Origin: DASXRC01 sp036506795
GTDB lineage: Bacteria > Actinomycetota > Actinomycetes > Mycobacteriales > Micromonosporaceae
Direction: 5' to 3'
Length of the DNA: 40,098 nt
Assembly (NCBI GenBank): GCA_036506795.1
Contig: DASXRC010000059.1
Span: 1-40,098, forward strand
A program made the position numbers and the translations under genes. Each line of letters starts with the position of its first letter. Position 1 is the stretch's first letter. Below, piece after piece: positions 24,024 through 31,609 of this stretch. Under the pieces are notes generated by a model. The model had not been told where the DNA came from, searched no databases, and was given only the letters and a program-made list of their open reading frames with translations.

Positions 24024-25977
24024 GACCACCCTGACCGAGCGGCTACTCCACGCCGCCGGCGTCATCGACGAGATCGGCAGCGTCGACGACGGCACCACAC
24101 AGACCGACACCTTGGCGCTCGAACGGCAACGCGGCATCACGATCAAGTCTGCCGTCGTGTCGTTCGTCATCGACGACATCACGGTGAACCTGATCGACAC
24201 TCCCGGCCATCCGGACTTCATCGCCGAGGTGGAGCGGGTGTTGAGCGTGCTCGACGGCGCCGTCCTGGTGATCTCCGCCGTGGAAGGCGTACAGGCCCAG
24301 ACCCGCATATTGACGCGGGCACTGCAGCGGCTGCGCATTCCCACGCTCTTCTTCGTTAACAAGATCGACCGGACTGGCGCGCAGTATGAACGCGTGCTGC
24401 GGAGCATCTCCGAGAGGCTGACCCCGGCGATTATCCCGATGGGATCGGTCAGGGGACTCGGCACTCGCAACGCCATCTGTACGCCGCACGGTGCCGGCGA
24501 CGCGGACTTCACCGCCCGGCTGGTGGAGCTGATCGCCGACCGCAACGACGCGGTCCTCGCCGCGTACGTCGACGACGAGACCACGGTCTCGTACCGCCGA
24601 CTCCGCCGCGAGCTCGCGAGGCAGACCGGGGATGCGCGGGCGCATCCGGTGTTCTTCGGCTCGGCCATGACCGGCGCGGGGGTCGATGCGCTCATCGCCG
24701 GCATCACGGAGCTGCTGCCCTCGGCCGGTGGCGATGTGGATGGGCCGGTTTCGGGCAGTGTCTTCAAGGTCGAACGCGGTCCCGCCGGGGAGAAGATCGC
24801 GTACGTCCGCATGTTTTCCGGAACGGTACGCACGCGAGACCGGCTGACATTCGGCCGGGGCGACAAGGGACGGGTGAGCGCGATCAGCGTCTTCGACCGC
24901 GGCTCGGCGATTCGCCGTGAGTCGGTCGCCGCAGGTCAGATCGGCAAGCTCTGGGGTCTCGCCGACATCCGGATCGGCGACGCTATCGGCCCGCCGCGCA
25001 GAACCACCGAGCACCACTTCGCTCCGCCGACGCTGGAAACGGTCATCCTTCCGCGTCGTCCCGCCGACAAGGGCGCGTTGCACGTCGCGCTCGCCCAGCT
25101 GACGGAGCAGGACCCGCTGATCAACCTGCGACAGGACGACACTCGGCACGAAACATACGTCTCCCTGTACGGCGAGGTGCAGAAGGAGGTCATCGAGACG
25201 ACGCTGGCGAACGACTTCCGCATCCCCGTCGAATTCCGGGAGACAACGACCATCCACATTGAGCGACTCATCGGCAGCGGTGCCGCCGTCGAGACGCTCG
25301 ACTCGCCGTCCAATCCGTTCCGAGCGGGCGTCGGGCTCCGCGTGGAGCCAGGCCCGATCGACAGCGGCGTGGAATTCCGACTGGAGATCGAGCCCGGCTC
25401 GCTTCCGGTCCCGTTCCGCAAGGCGGTCGAGGAGACGGTGCGGGAAACGCTCCGTCAAGGCATTTACGGATGGCAGGTCGCAGACTGCACGGTCGCCATG
25501 ACCCACTCCGGCTACATTCCGCCGCAGGGCAAGCGGGGGCAGGCCTTTGACGCGAGCATCTCGAGCACCGCCGGGGACTTCCGAAACCTCACGCCGCTCG
25601 TGTTGATGAGCGCCGTGCAGGAGGCGGGCACGAGCGTGTACGAGCCGATGCACCGGTTCCGGCTCGAGATCCCGGAAGACACGCTCGCGGCCACGCTGCC
25701 GGTGCTGGCGGGACTGCGCGCCGCTCCTCGAACACAGGAACTGCTGGGTTCGTCGTACGTGCTGCACGGCGAGATCGCCGCGGCTCGGGTGAATGATCTG
25801 CAGCAGCGGCTGCCGGCGCTGACCCGCGGCGAAGGGGTGCTGGAATGCACCTTCTCGCACTACCGACGGATGGACGGCACGGTGCCGAGCCGGGAGCGGA
25901 CGGACCACAACCCGCTCAACCGCAAGGAGTACCTGCTGCACGTCGTGCGGCGGGTGCAGGGAGCGCGAGCCGGATAG
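23977..25977 (+). CDS. Tetracycline resistance ribosomal protection protein (OtrA/Tet(M) type)
   Basis: A 666-aa EF-G-like GTPase that releases tetracycline from the ribosome. GTPase motifs: G1 AHVDAGKTT (10-18), G3 DTPGH (74-78), G4 NKID (128-131). The family-specific effector region GTTQTDTLALERQRGITI is intact, as is the C-terminal domain-IV region with YGWQVADCTVAMTHSGY. It is closer to OtrA of Streptomyces rimosus by memory (LNLGILAHVDAGKT start, LIDTPGHPDFIAEVERVL). The TTG start at 23977 has AGAGGA upstream and lies inside an overlapping leader ORF. Actinomycetes often carry such genes natively, so clinical-type resistance is not implied. Confidence 0.93.
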   Translation: MATLNLGILAHVDAGKTTLTERLLHAAGVIDEIGSVDDGTTQTDTLALERQRGITIKSAVVSFVIDDITVNLIDTPGHPDFIAEVERVLSVLDGAVLVISAVEGVQAQTRILTRALQRLRIPTLFFVNKIDRTGAQYERVLRSISERLTPAIIPMGSVRGLGTRNAICTPHGAGDADFTARLVELIADRNDAVLAAYVDDETTVSYRRLRRELARQTGDARAHPVFFGSAMTGAGVDALIAGITELLPSAGGDVDGPVSGSVFKVERGPAGEKIAYVRMFSGTVRTRDRLTFGRGDKGRVSAISVFDRGSAIRRESVAAGQIGKLWGLADIRIGDAIGPPRRTTEHHFAPPTLETVILPRRPADKGALHVALAQLTEQDPLINLRQDDTRHETYVSLYGEVQKEVIETTLANDFRIPVEFRETTTIHIERLIGSGAAVETLDSPSNPFRAGVGLRVEPGPIDSGVEFRLEIEPGSLPVPFRKAVEETVRETLRQGIYGWQVADCTVAMTHSGYIPPQGKRGQAFDASISSTAGDFRNLTPLVLMSAVQEAGTSVYEPMHRFRLEIPEDTLAATLPVLAGLRAAPRTQELLGSSYVLHGEIAAARVNDLQQRLPALTRGEGVLECTFSHYRRMDGTVPSRERTDHNPLNRKEYLLHVVRRVQGARAG

Positions 25978-25981
25978 GACC

Positions 25982-26440
25982 CTACTTCGCCGCCCGCGAA
26001 CGCGTGCGAAGGGCCAGCGCGAGGCCGGCGAGAGCGAGCGCGGTGGCGGCCGTTTCAGCCCCGGCCGACCAGGCCTTTCCCGGCAGGTCCCAGGTCGGCT
26101 CGTACATGTTCGGCAGGGGTCCGAGCCGGCCGACGTTCACGTACGTGTATAGGAACACCGCGCCGGCGGCGCTGGCCGCGACCAGCGCGGCCAGCGCCCA
26201 CACCACCGGATGTGGCCGGATGAGCAGTGCGACCCCGATGGCTATCGCGGCGGCGGCCTCGGCCCGGAACAGGTTCCCCTGGCTCAGGGTCGACGTCCTG
26301 ATCGCGTCGTACTGCCCGGCGTCGTGCAGATGGACATAGGCGTCGATGCCCAGCAGCGCCGCGGTCACCACCGCCAGAACGCGATTGAGCACTGCGACGT
26401 TAGCGAATGAGCGTGTCGGCGCTGTGGTATGTGTAGTCAC
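25982..26440 (-). CDS. Four-helix membrane protein of unknown function
   Basis: A 152-aa integral membrane protein with about four hydrophobic helices (LNRVLAVVTAALLGIDAYVHL, AEAAAAIAIGVALLIRP, ALAALVAASAAGAVFLYTYV, ETAATALALAGLALAL). The segment GIDAYVHLHDAGQYD carries a conserved-looking histidine pair at the first helix boundary. I do not recognise a named family. GTG at 26440 has GGAGACCGG upstream. It lies 27 bp downstream of the lipoprotein gene in the same direction, so the two probably form an operon. It converges on the tet-type gene, with a 4-bp gap. Confidence 0.75.
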   Translation of the reverse strand: MTTHTTAPTRSFANVAVLNRVLAVVTAALLGIDAYVHLHDAGQYDAIRTSTLSQGNLFRAEAAAAIAIGVALLIRPHPVVWALAALVAASAAGAVFLYTYVNVGRLGPLPNMYEPTWDLPGKAWSAGAETAATALALAGLALALRTRSRAAK

Positions 26441-26467
26441 CGCCGGTCTCCTTCCGACGACTCGTGA

Positions 26468-27049
26468 TCAGTAGGTCGGCCCGGCCGGGGGCTGGCTACC
26501 GCCGCCCATCGAGCCGGTGCCCGAGACGGCCGCACCCGCTGGCGACAGGGCCGTCCATAGGCCGCCGTAGTTCGTCAAGCCCTGACCGTTGGTCTGGCCA
26601 GGTGCGGAGTCACCGGCGAACGTGTAGACGGGGTGACCGGCGATGGTCAGTTGGTGAGCGCCGTCGGGGCGCGTGGTGCTGCCGAGTTTGCCCGTCACGC
26701 CGGGCAACGAGGCCGGGAGCGACGCCGGTGCCGGCACGAACGGCCAGTTGGCCGCGCAGGCCCCGGTGCACGTAGACGTTCCGTCCTTGTCCTTGGCGAA
26801 CTGATACACGGTCATGCCCTTGCCATTGACGAGGATCGTGCCGAGCGACGTCGGCTGCGCGCTGAGCAACTGGCCGTTGGCCTTGGGCACCGACGACGGC
26901 GAGCCTCCGCCACCGCTGCCGCCGCTGTTGCTCCCGTTGCTTCCGTTGCCACAGGCCGACAGTGCCAGCGCTACGGCGGCGACCCCCACGACCGCGGCCC
27001 CGGTCAGGCGCCGCCGGCGCGTCGTACCCGATGTCCGATGGTTGATCAT
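26468..27049 (-). CDS. Lipoprotein with COG4315-type secreted repeats
   Basis: A 193-aa lipoprotein. A twin-basic start and hydrophobic segment end in the lipobox LSACG, so the mature protein would be lipid-anchored outside the membrane. After a Gly/Ser linker come two copies of the repeat typical of PF03640/COG4315 proteins: LGTILVNGKGMTVYQFAKDKDGTSTCTGACAANWPF, then HQLTIAGHPVYTFAGDSAPGQTNGQG. The CTGACAANWP block is the family hallmark. The function of these proteins is unknown. ATG at 27049 has GGGGGAT upstream. Confidence 0.9.
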   Translation of the reverse strand: MINHRTSGTTRRRRLTGAAVVGVAAVALALSACGNGSNGSNSGGSGGGGSPSSVPKANGQLLSAQPTSLGTILVNGKGMTVYQFAKDKDGTSTCTGACAANWPFVPAPASLPASLPGVTGKLGSTTRPDGAHQLTIAGHPVYTFAGDSAPGQTNGQGLTNYGGLWTALSPAGAAVSGTGSMGGGSQPPAGPTY

Positions 27050-27192
27050 CTTCGGTATCCCCCCGGTCGAAGCGGCGTACGTCCGTAAATCCAGCATTGC
27101 GCGCGGCCGATCGGAGGCGCATTGGGGCCAGCGGCCGTCGTGGCGGGGATGCTGGCGCGACCTCGGGGATACCTGCTGGCGGGTACGCCCCG

Positions 27193-28017
27193 TCACTCCG
27201 GGTTGTACTCCGCGATCGCCGCTTCCCAGGCGTCGAGGGCTCGCTCCACCCGCGATCGCGGACCGGACGGCAGCCACTGCGCGACCCGGGTCGCGCCGGC
27301 GTCCCGCAGTCGTTCGAACACCCTCGGGTCGGCGGGCACGCTCATCAGCTGCACCTCGATGGGCCGGTCCGCCCGGGCCCGCAGTTCGGCGATGCGGTCG
27401 TACACGTCCGGCCGGTAGTTGGGGAACCACCCGTCGCCGTACGCCATCACCCGGTCGAGAACGGTCGGCCCGAGGCCGCCGATCAGGATCGGCGGGTGTG
27501 GGCGCTGCACCGGTTTCGGGTACGACCGGATGCGGTGGAAGTTCACGTACTTGCCGGAGTAGCTGGCCTCGTCGTTCGCCCAGATTTCCTTCATCGCCTC
27601 GATCCGCTCCCGCAGCACCGCCATCCGGTGGCGCGGGTCGGTGCCGTGGTGACGCATCTCCGTCCGGTTCCAGCCGGCGCCAACGCCGAATTCCAGCCGA
27701 CCGCCCGACAGGTGGTCGACGCTCGCCACCTCCTTGGCGGTGATGATCGGATCGCGCTCGATGACCAGGCAGATGCCGCTGGCGATCCGCAGCCGGCTGG
27801 TCGCCTCCGCCGCGGCGGTCAGCGCGACGAACAGGTCGTAGGTGTGCCAGTACTTGACCGGCAGCGGCCGACCGGGTGCCCGGTCCGTCTCCGCGGCCGG
27901 AATGTGGGTGTGTTCGGCGAAGTAGAGCGCCTGCTGACCGCGCTCCTCCACCAATCGGGCGACCTCGCCGGGCCGCATGCCGTCGTGCGTGGGGAAGATT
28001 CCGACTCCGAAGTCCAT
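27193..28017 (-). CDS. Luciferase-like (LLM class, F420-type) oxidoreductase
   Basis: A 274-aa cytoplasmic TIM-barrel enzyme. Family blocks: GIFPTHDGMRPGEVARLVEERGQQALYFAEHTHIP at the start, RIASGICLVIERDPIITAKEVASVDHLSGGRLEFGVGAGWNRTEM in the middle and PPILIGGLGPTVLDRVMAYGDGWFPNY later. The pattern resembles the F420-dependent LLM oxidoreductases that are abundant in actinomycetes; the substrate is unknown. ATG at 28017 was chosen over the TTG at 28023. It is divergent from the DUF6194 gene. Confidence 0.9.
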   Translation of the reverse strand: MDFGVGIFPTHDGMRPGEVARLVEERGQQALYFAEHTHIPAAETDRAPGRPLPVKYWHTYDLFVALTAAAEATSRLRIASGICLVIERDPIITAKEVASVDHLSGGRLEFGVGAGWNRTEMRHHGTDPRHRMAVLRERIEAMKEIWANDEASYSGKYVNFHRIRSYPKPVQRPHPPILIGGLGPTVLDRVMAYGDGWFPNYRPDVYDRIAELRARADRPIEVQLMSVPADPRVFERLRDAGATRVAQWLPSGPRSRVERALDAWEAAIAEYNPE

Positions 28018-28089
28018 GCGCAAGGTCTACCCGGCGGACGCCGGGTCGGCCAGACCGGCCGCCTCGATCGCTACTGACATGATTGCCCG

Positions 28090-28572
28090 ATGACCGAGGA
28101 GGACGTGATCCAGTTCGTCGGCGGCCTGCCGAGCGTCCACACCGTCACGGCCAGCGAGGCCAACGGGGCACCCGAGGTCTCGTGGGGTGACACGTTCTTC
28201 TTCTACGACCCCGAGGGCACCGAGCCCGCAGACCGACGGCTGCCGTTCGCGACGATCGTCACCAAGGACTACCCAGGTTTCGACACCGCCTCGAACCTGA
28301 ACCGGCCCGGCGTGTTCCGCGTCAACATCGCCGTTGGACGCGATGCCTACCGGGACCTGTTGGGTCACCCGCCGGCCGCCCACGCCGATCACCGGGCGGG
28401 CTATGACTACTCAACCCTCGACCGGCTTGTCCCCCATCCCGTGTACGCCGCCCAGGGATGGGTCTCGATCCTGAACCCGGGCGAGGCGACCGCCGCGCTG
28501 ACGCGTTCGTTGCTCGGCGGCGCACACGCCCGCGCCGCCGCCCGGCACCGCCGCCGGCTCAGTCGTCAATGA
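28090..28572 (+). CDS. DUF6194 family protein
   Basis: A 160-aa soluble protein recognised as DUF6194 from EEDVIQFV, VSWGDTFFFYDPEG, LPFATIVTKDYPGFDTASNLNRPGVFRVNI and the C-terminal VYAAQGWVSILNPG. No activity is known to me. ATG at 28090 has no Shine-Dalgarno; CATGAT ends 6 bp upstream, so leaderless translation is possible. Its last 14 bp overlap the end of the convergent sigma factor gene. Confidence 0.82.
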   Translation: MTEEDVIQFVGGLPSVHTVTASEANGAPEVSWGDTFFFYDPEGTEPADRRLPFATIVTKDYPGFDTASNLNRPGVFRVNIAVGRDAYRDLLGHPPAAHADHRAGYDYSTLDRLVPHPVYAAQGWVSILNPGEATAALTRSLLGGAHARAAARHRRRLSRQ

Positions 28573-29806
28573 CGGCTAGGCGGGCGGCCCGGGCGTAGAG
28601 GTAGCGCTGTTGCGGGACGCTGGTCGTTCGCCGGGCCGCCGCCTCGTACGCCTCGCGCGCCTCCGCGCGGTCACCGGCCATCTCGAGCAGGTGCGCCCGG
28701 ACGGCGTGGAGCCGGTGGTCACCGGCGATACGCTCGTCGGCCTCGAGCTCCCCGAGCAGGTCGAGCCCCGCGGGCCCGCCTCGGACCATGGCCACCGCGA
28801 CGGCATGGTTCAGCGCCACCACTGGATTGTCGGAGATCTTCATGAGTACGTCGTACAGCGCTTCGATCTGGGCCCAGTCGGTGGCCTGGGCGGTCGGCGC
28901 CTCGTCGTGAATCGCGGCGATCGCCGCCTGGAGCTGGTACTGGCCGGTCGGCCCGCGGGGAAGCGCCTCGGTGATGAGTGCCACCCCCTCGGCGATCTGG
29001 TTGGCGTTCCAGAGGCGTCGATCCTGCTCGGCCATCGGGATCAGCCGACCGTCCGGCCCGGTACGCGCCGGCCGGCGCGCGTCGGTCAGCAGCATGAGCG
29101 CGAGCAGCCCAGTCACCTCCCCGTCGTCGGGCAGCAGCCGGTAGACCATTCGCGCCAACCGGATGGCCTCCGCCGACAGCTCCGTGCGCTGCAGAACCGG
29201 CCCCGACGTGCTGGCGTACCCCTCGTTGAAGATCAGGTAGAGCACGTGGAGGACCGCGTCGAGCCGTGCGGCGCGCTCCGGGCCCGTGGGCATGCGGAAC
29301 GGCGTACCGCTGTCCTTGATCCGTTGCTTGGCCCGCGTGATCCGCCGGGTCATGGTCGCCCCCGGCACCAGAAACGCGCGGGCGACCTCGGCGGTGGTCA
29401 GGCCGCCAACCGCACGCAGGGTCAGCGCGATCTGCGACGCCGGCGAGAGCGCGGGGTGACAGCACATGAAGAGCAGGATGAGGGTGTCGTCGGCCTCGGA
29501 CGCCGGCCGGTCAGCCGCGGGCGCGAGCGATTGCTCGGGGAGTGCCCAGCGGGCAACGGCGTTCTCCCGGCGTTGCCGGGCCTGTTCGCTGCGCAGCAGG
29601 TCGGTCAGCCTGCGGGAGGCGACCGTGATCAGCCAACCCCGCGGGTTGTCCGGGATGCCGTCCTTCGGCCATTGCATCGCGGCCGCGAGGAGCGCCTCCT
29701 GCGCCGCGTCCTCGGCGGTGTCGAAGTGCCCGTACCGGCGTACCACCGCGCCGAGGACCTGCGGCGCCAAGTCGCGCAGCAGGCCCTCGACGGTGTTGCC
29801 GGTCAC
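28559..29806 (-). CDS. ECF42-type RNA polymerase sigma factor with C-terminal extension
   Basis: A 415-aa sigma factor. Region 2 (about 15-80) contains DTAEDAAQEALLAAAMQWP and NPRGWLITVASRRLTDLLR; region 4 (about 120-175) reads LSPASQIALTLRAVGGLTTAEVARAFLVPGATMTRRITRAKQRIK. The rest is the long TPR-like C-terminal region (VLYLIFNEGYAST, LLLTDARRPAR, ALYDVLMKISDNPVVALNHAVAVAMV) characteristic of ECF42. Members are genetically linked to YCII/DGPF proteins, as here, and the extension is needed for activity in the studied case. GTG at 29806; the stop of the YCII gene is 8 bp upstream. It overlaps the convergent DUF6194 gene by 14 bp. Confidence 0.92.
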   Translation of the reverse strand: MTGNTVEGLLRDLAPQVLGAVVRRYGHFDTAEDAAQEALLAAAMQWPKDGIPDNPRGWLITVASRRLTDLLRSEQARQRRENAVARWALPEQSLAPAADRPASEADDTLILLFMCCHPALSPASQIALTLRAVGGLTTAEVARAFLVPGATMTRRITRAKQRIKDSGTPFRMPTGPERAARLDAVLHVLYLIFNEGYASTSGPVLQRTELSAEAIRLARMVYRLLPDDGEVTGLLALMLLTDARRPARTGPDGRLIPMAEQDRRLWNANQIAEGVALITEALPRGPTGQYQLQAAIAAIHDEAPTAQATDWAQIEALYDVLMKISDNPVVALNHAVAVAMVRGGPAGLDLLGELEADERIAGDHRLHAVRAHLLEMAGDRAEAREAYEAAARRTTSVPQQRYLYARAARLAVIDD

Positions 29807-29814
29807 GGCGGTGG

Positions 29815-30216
29815 TTACGGCCCGAGGTCCTCGACGCTGTCGAGGACCGGCCGCACGTCCACGTACTCCCCCTCCGCGTCGGGGTTCACGAAGCGCGCGG
29901 CGATCTCGGTCGCGCGGTCGAAGCTGTCGCACTCGACGATCGTGAAGCCTGCGAGGACCTCCTGCGTCTCGGGGTACGGCCCGTCGGTGACGACCGGAAC
30001 CCGGTTCCGCAGCTGGACCCGCCTGGCGTGGACCGGCGCGGTCAGGCCGCGGGCGTCGACGAGCTCACCGGACGCCTCCAGGTCCTTGTGGATGGATTCC
30101 ATGTACGCGTACATCGCCTGGACGTCCTCCGCCGACATCGCCGGCTTGTCGGTGGGCTTGCCGGCCAGGACGTCGTAGTCCTGCTGCGAGCCGTACAGCA
30201 AGATCATGTACTTCAT
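29815..30216 (-). CDS. YCII-related (DGPF) domain protein
   Basis: A 133-aa soluble protein. The YCII pattern is clear: MKYMILLYGS at the start, VVTDGPYPETQEVLAGFTIVE (DGPF-like motif) and ATEIAARFVNPDAEGEYVDVRPV at the end. YCII proteins have a ferredoxin-like fold with a conserved His/Asp pair and no settled reaction. It is the usual genetic partner of ECF42 sigma factors and is often a target of them; the sigma gene follows 8 bp downstream. ATG at 30216 has GAGGAGAG upstream, and a palindrome lies 17 bp upstream of the start. Confidence 0.92.
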   Translation of the reverse strand: MKYMILLYGSQQDYDVLAGKPTDKPAMSAEDVQAMYAYMESIHKDLEASGELVDARGLTAPVHARRVQLRNRVPVVTDGPYPETQEVLAGFTIVECDSFDRATEIAARFVNPDAEGEYVDVRPVLDSVEDLGP

Positions 30217-30232
30217 GATCTCTCCTCTCCCC

Positions 30233-30249
30233 GGCACCGCTGCGGTGCC
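30233..30249. promoter_or_regulatory. Perfect palindrome upstream of the YCII-ECF42 operon
   Basis: GGCACCGC-T-GCGGTGCC is a perfect 8-bp inverted repeat with one central base, lying upstream of the YCII ribosome-binding site and between divergent promoters. It may be an operator or, if transcribed, a hairpin in the 5' leader. Confidence 0.4.
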
Positions 30250-30343
30250 TCTCACCGGAGACGTCGGGGCCGCGGGCTCGGCACGGACACCTACCGGCAG
30301 GTTACGCGCTGCCGGATCGCCCATTGGACGGCACGATGGACGG

Positions 30344-30754
30344 ATGCGCGGACGGATACAAGCCGACGAATCGACACCCCGGACGTCCCGGCACGACTAC
30401 TGGGGCGTGGTCCTGGAGGCACCCGACGCCCCGACTCTCGCCCGGTTCTACTCGGCCCTGCTCGGCTGGGAGATCGCGTCGGACGAGCCCAACTTCGCGA
30501 CCGTCGGCCCGCCGGACGGCGTCGCGTACCTGGGCTTCCAGACGTCGCCGGAGTACGAGCGCCCGGTCTGGCCACCGAGACCGGGTTCGCAGCAGATGAT
30601 GATGCACCTCGATTTCGAGGTCAGCGACCTGGAGACCGCGGTCGAGCACGCGCTCGAGCTCGGCGCTCGGGAGGCGGCGTACCAGCCGCAGGACAAGGTC
30701 CGGGTGCTGCTTGATCCGGTGGGGCATCCGTTCTGCCTTTACCGGGACGCCTAG
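30344..30754 (+). CDS. VOC (glyoxalase/bleomycin-resistance) family protein
   Basis: A 136-aa protein with one visible vicinal-oxygen-chelate module: DYWGVVLEAPDAPTLARFYSALLGWEIASDEPNFATVG, then MHLDFEVSDLETAVEHALELGA and LLDPVGHPFCLY. His and Glu metal-ligand positions are partly present (HLDFEV), but no reaction can be assigned. The in-frame ATG at 30344 lacks a good ribosome-binding site; earlier starts would run into the intergenic palindrome region. It is divergent from the YCII gene and overlaps the end of the pentapeptide gene by 4 bp. Confidence 0.82.
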   Translation: MRGRIQADESTPRTSRHDYWGVVLEAPDAPTLARFYSALLGWEIASDEPNFATVGPPDGVAYLGFQTSPEYERPVWPPRPGSQQMMMHLDFEVSDLETAVEHALELGAREAAYQPQDKVRVLLDPVGHPFCLYRDA

Positions 30755-31578
30755 GCGGACGAGCGACCGCGACGGGTCGGCCAGTGAGTCGGGCGGCGCA
30801 GCCGTGGCGGCAGCCTGGTGCCAGCGTCGCCCCGGGCCGCGTCCACCTGCGGTTGAGTAACGAAGATGCTGCCGAACAGGTCGGCCGCGCGCAGGTCGGC
30901 GCCCCTGAGGTCGGCCCCGATGAGATCGGCCATCCGCAGGTCGACGCCCCGGAGGTCCGCCCCGATGAGGTACGCACCGCGCAGGCTGGCGCCCCTCAGG
31001 TCGGCACCCCTGAGATCGGCTCCGGTCAGGTCCGCACCCCTGTGATCGACGGTCCGGCCTCCGACGCCGGCTCGCACGCGCTCGCTCGTCCGGAGCAGGA
31101 GTTCATTGACGTGGGAGCGCACCGCCGCCACGTCGAGCACGACCAGCGCGTCGGGCTCGAGGCTAGTGAGGCGCTCGGTCTCATCGAGGGCCAGCCGCAG
31201 GTCACGGCGCAGCGCGCGTGCGGGCGGTAGGGTCAGCGCCTCGGTCAGGTACCAGAGCAGCTCGTGCAGCTGCCGCATGACCGCGAACGCGTCGAACATC
31301 TGCCGCGCGATCCGCGGCGCGCGTCGCCAGTCGCGTCCACTGAACGTGACCTGAGCGACCTGCTGCCCGGCGCCGAAGCAGTCGTAGGCAGCGCAGCCGG
31401 GGAAGCCGGTCTCCCGGAGGCGGTCGTGAATGCCGCAGCGGAAATCCGACCGCAGGTTCGGGCACGGTTGCCCGGCCGGCTTGTCGATGGCGAAGTCCGC
31501 CGACGTGGAGAAGGCCGGCGCGACGCAGCACAGCGCGAAACACCGCGCGCAGTCGGCCCGCAGCCGTTCGACGTCCAC
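30751..31578 (-). CDS. Pentapeptide-repeat protein with an N-terminal cysteine cluster
   Basis: A 275-aa protein. The N-terminal ~70 residues contain eight cysteines: CARCFALCC at 10-18 (CxxCxxxCC), then Cys39, Cys48, Cys62 and Cys67. This resembles the YkgJ-type metal-binding pattern. A helical middle (about 85-170) leads to about 11 pentapeptide repeats (179-236, A(D/S)LxG units such as GADLRGADLRG) that should form a right-handed quadrilateral beta helix, and an Arg-rich tail. The start is at 31578, 31 bp downstream of the VWA gene, so it is probably the last gene of that operon. Pentapeptide proteins sometimes protect gyrase, but the short repeat block does not support that here. Confidence 0.85.
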   Translation of the reverse strand: MDVERLRADCARCFALCCVAPAFSTSADFAIDKPAGQPCPNLRSDFRCGIHDRLRETGFPGCAAYDCFGAGQQVAQVTFSGRDWRRAPRIARQMFDAFAVMRQLHELLWYLTEALTLPPARALRRDLRLALDETERLTSLEPDALVVLDVAAVRSHVNELLLRTSERVRAGVGGRTVDHRGADLTGADLRGADLRGASLRGAYLIGADLRGVDLRMADLIGADLRGADLRAADLFGSIFVTQPQVDAARGDAGTRLPPRLRRPTHWPTRRGRSSA

Positions 31579-31609
31579 CCGAAGAGTGTCCCCTCGCGTC
31601 GGCCGACGG

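Noticed and set aside
24043..25941. 632-aa minus-strand ORF opposite the ribosomal protection gene
   Set aside because: It has no motif or start context, and the plus strand has full GTPase motifs; open antisense frames are expected at this GC content.
30880..31040. Short-spaced DNA repeats that look like a CRISPR array
   Set aside because: They are the coding trace of the pentapeptide repeats of the minus-strand gene, with no spacers of uniform length and no cas genes.
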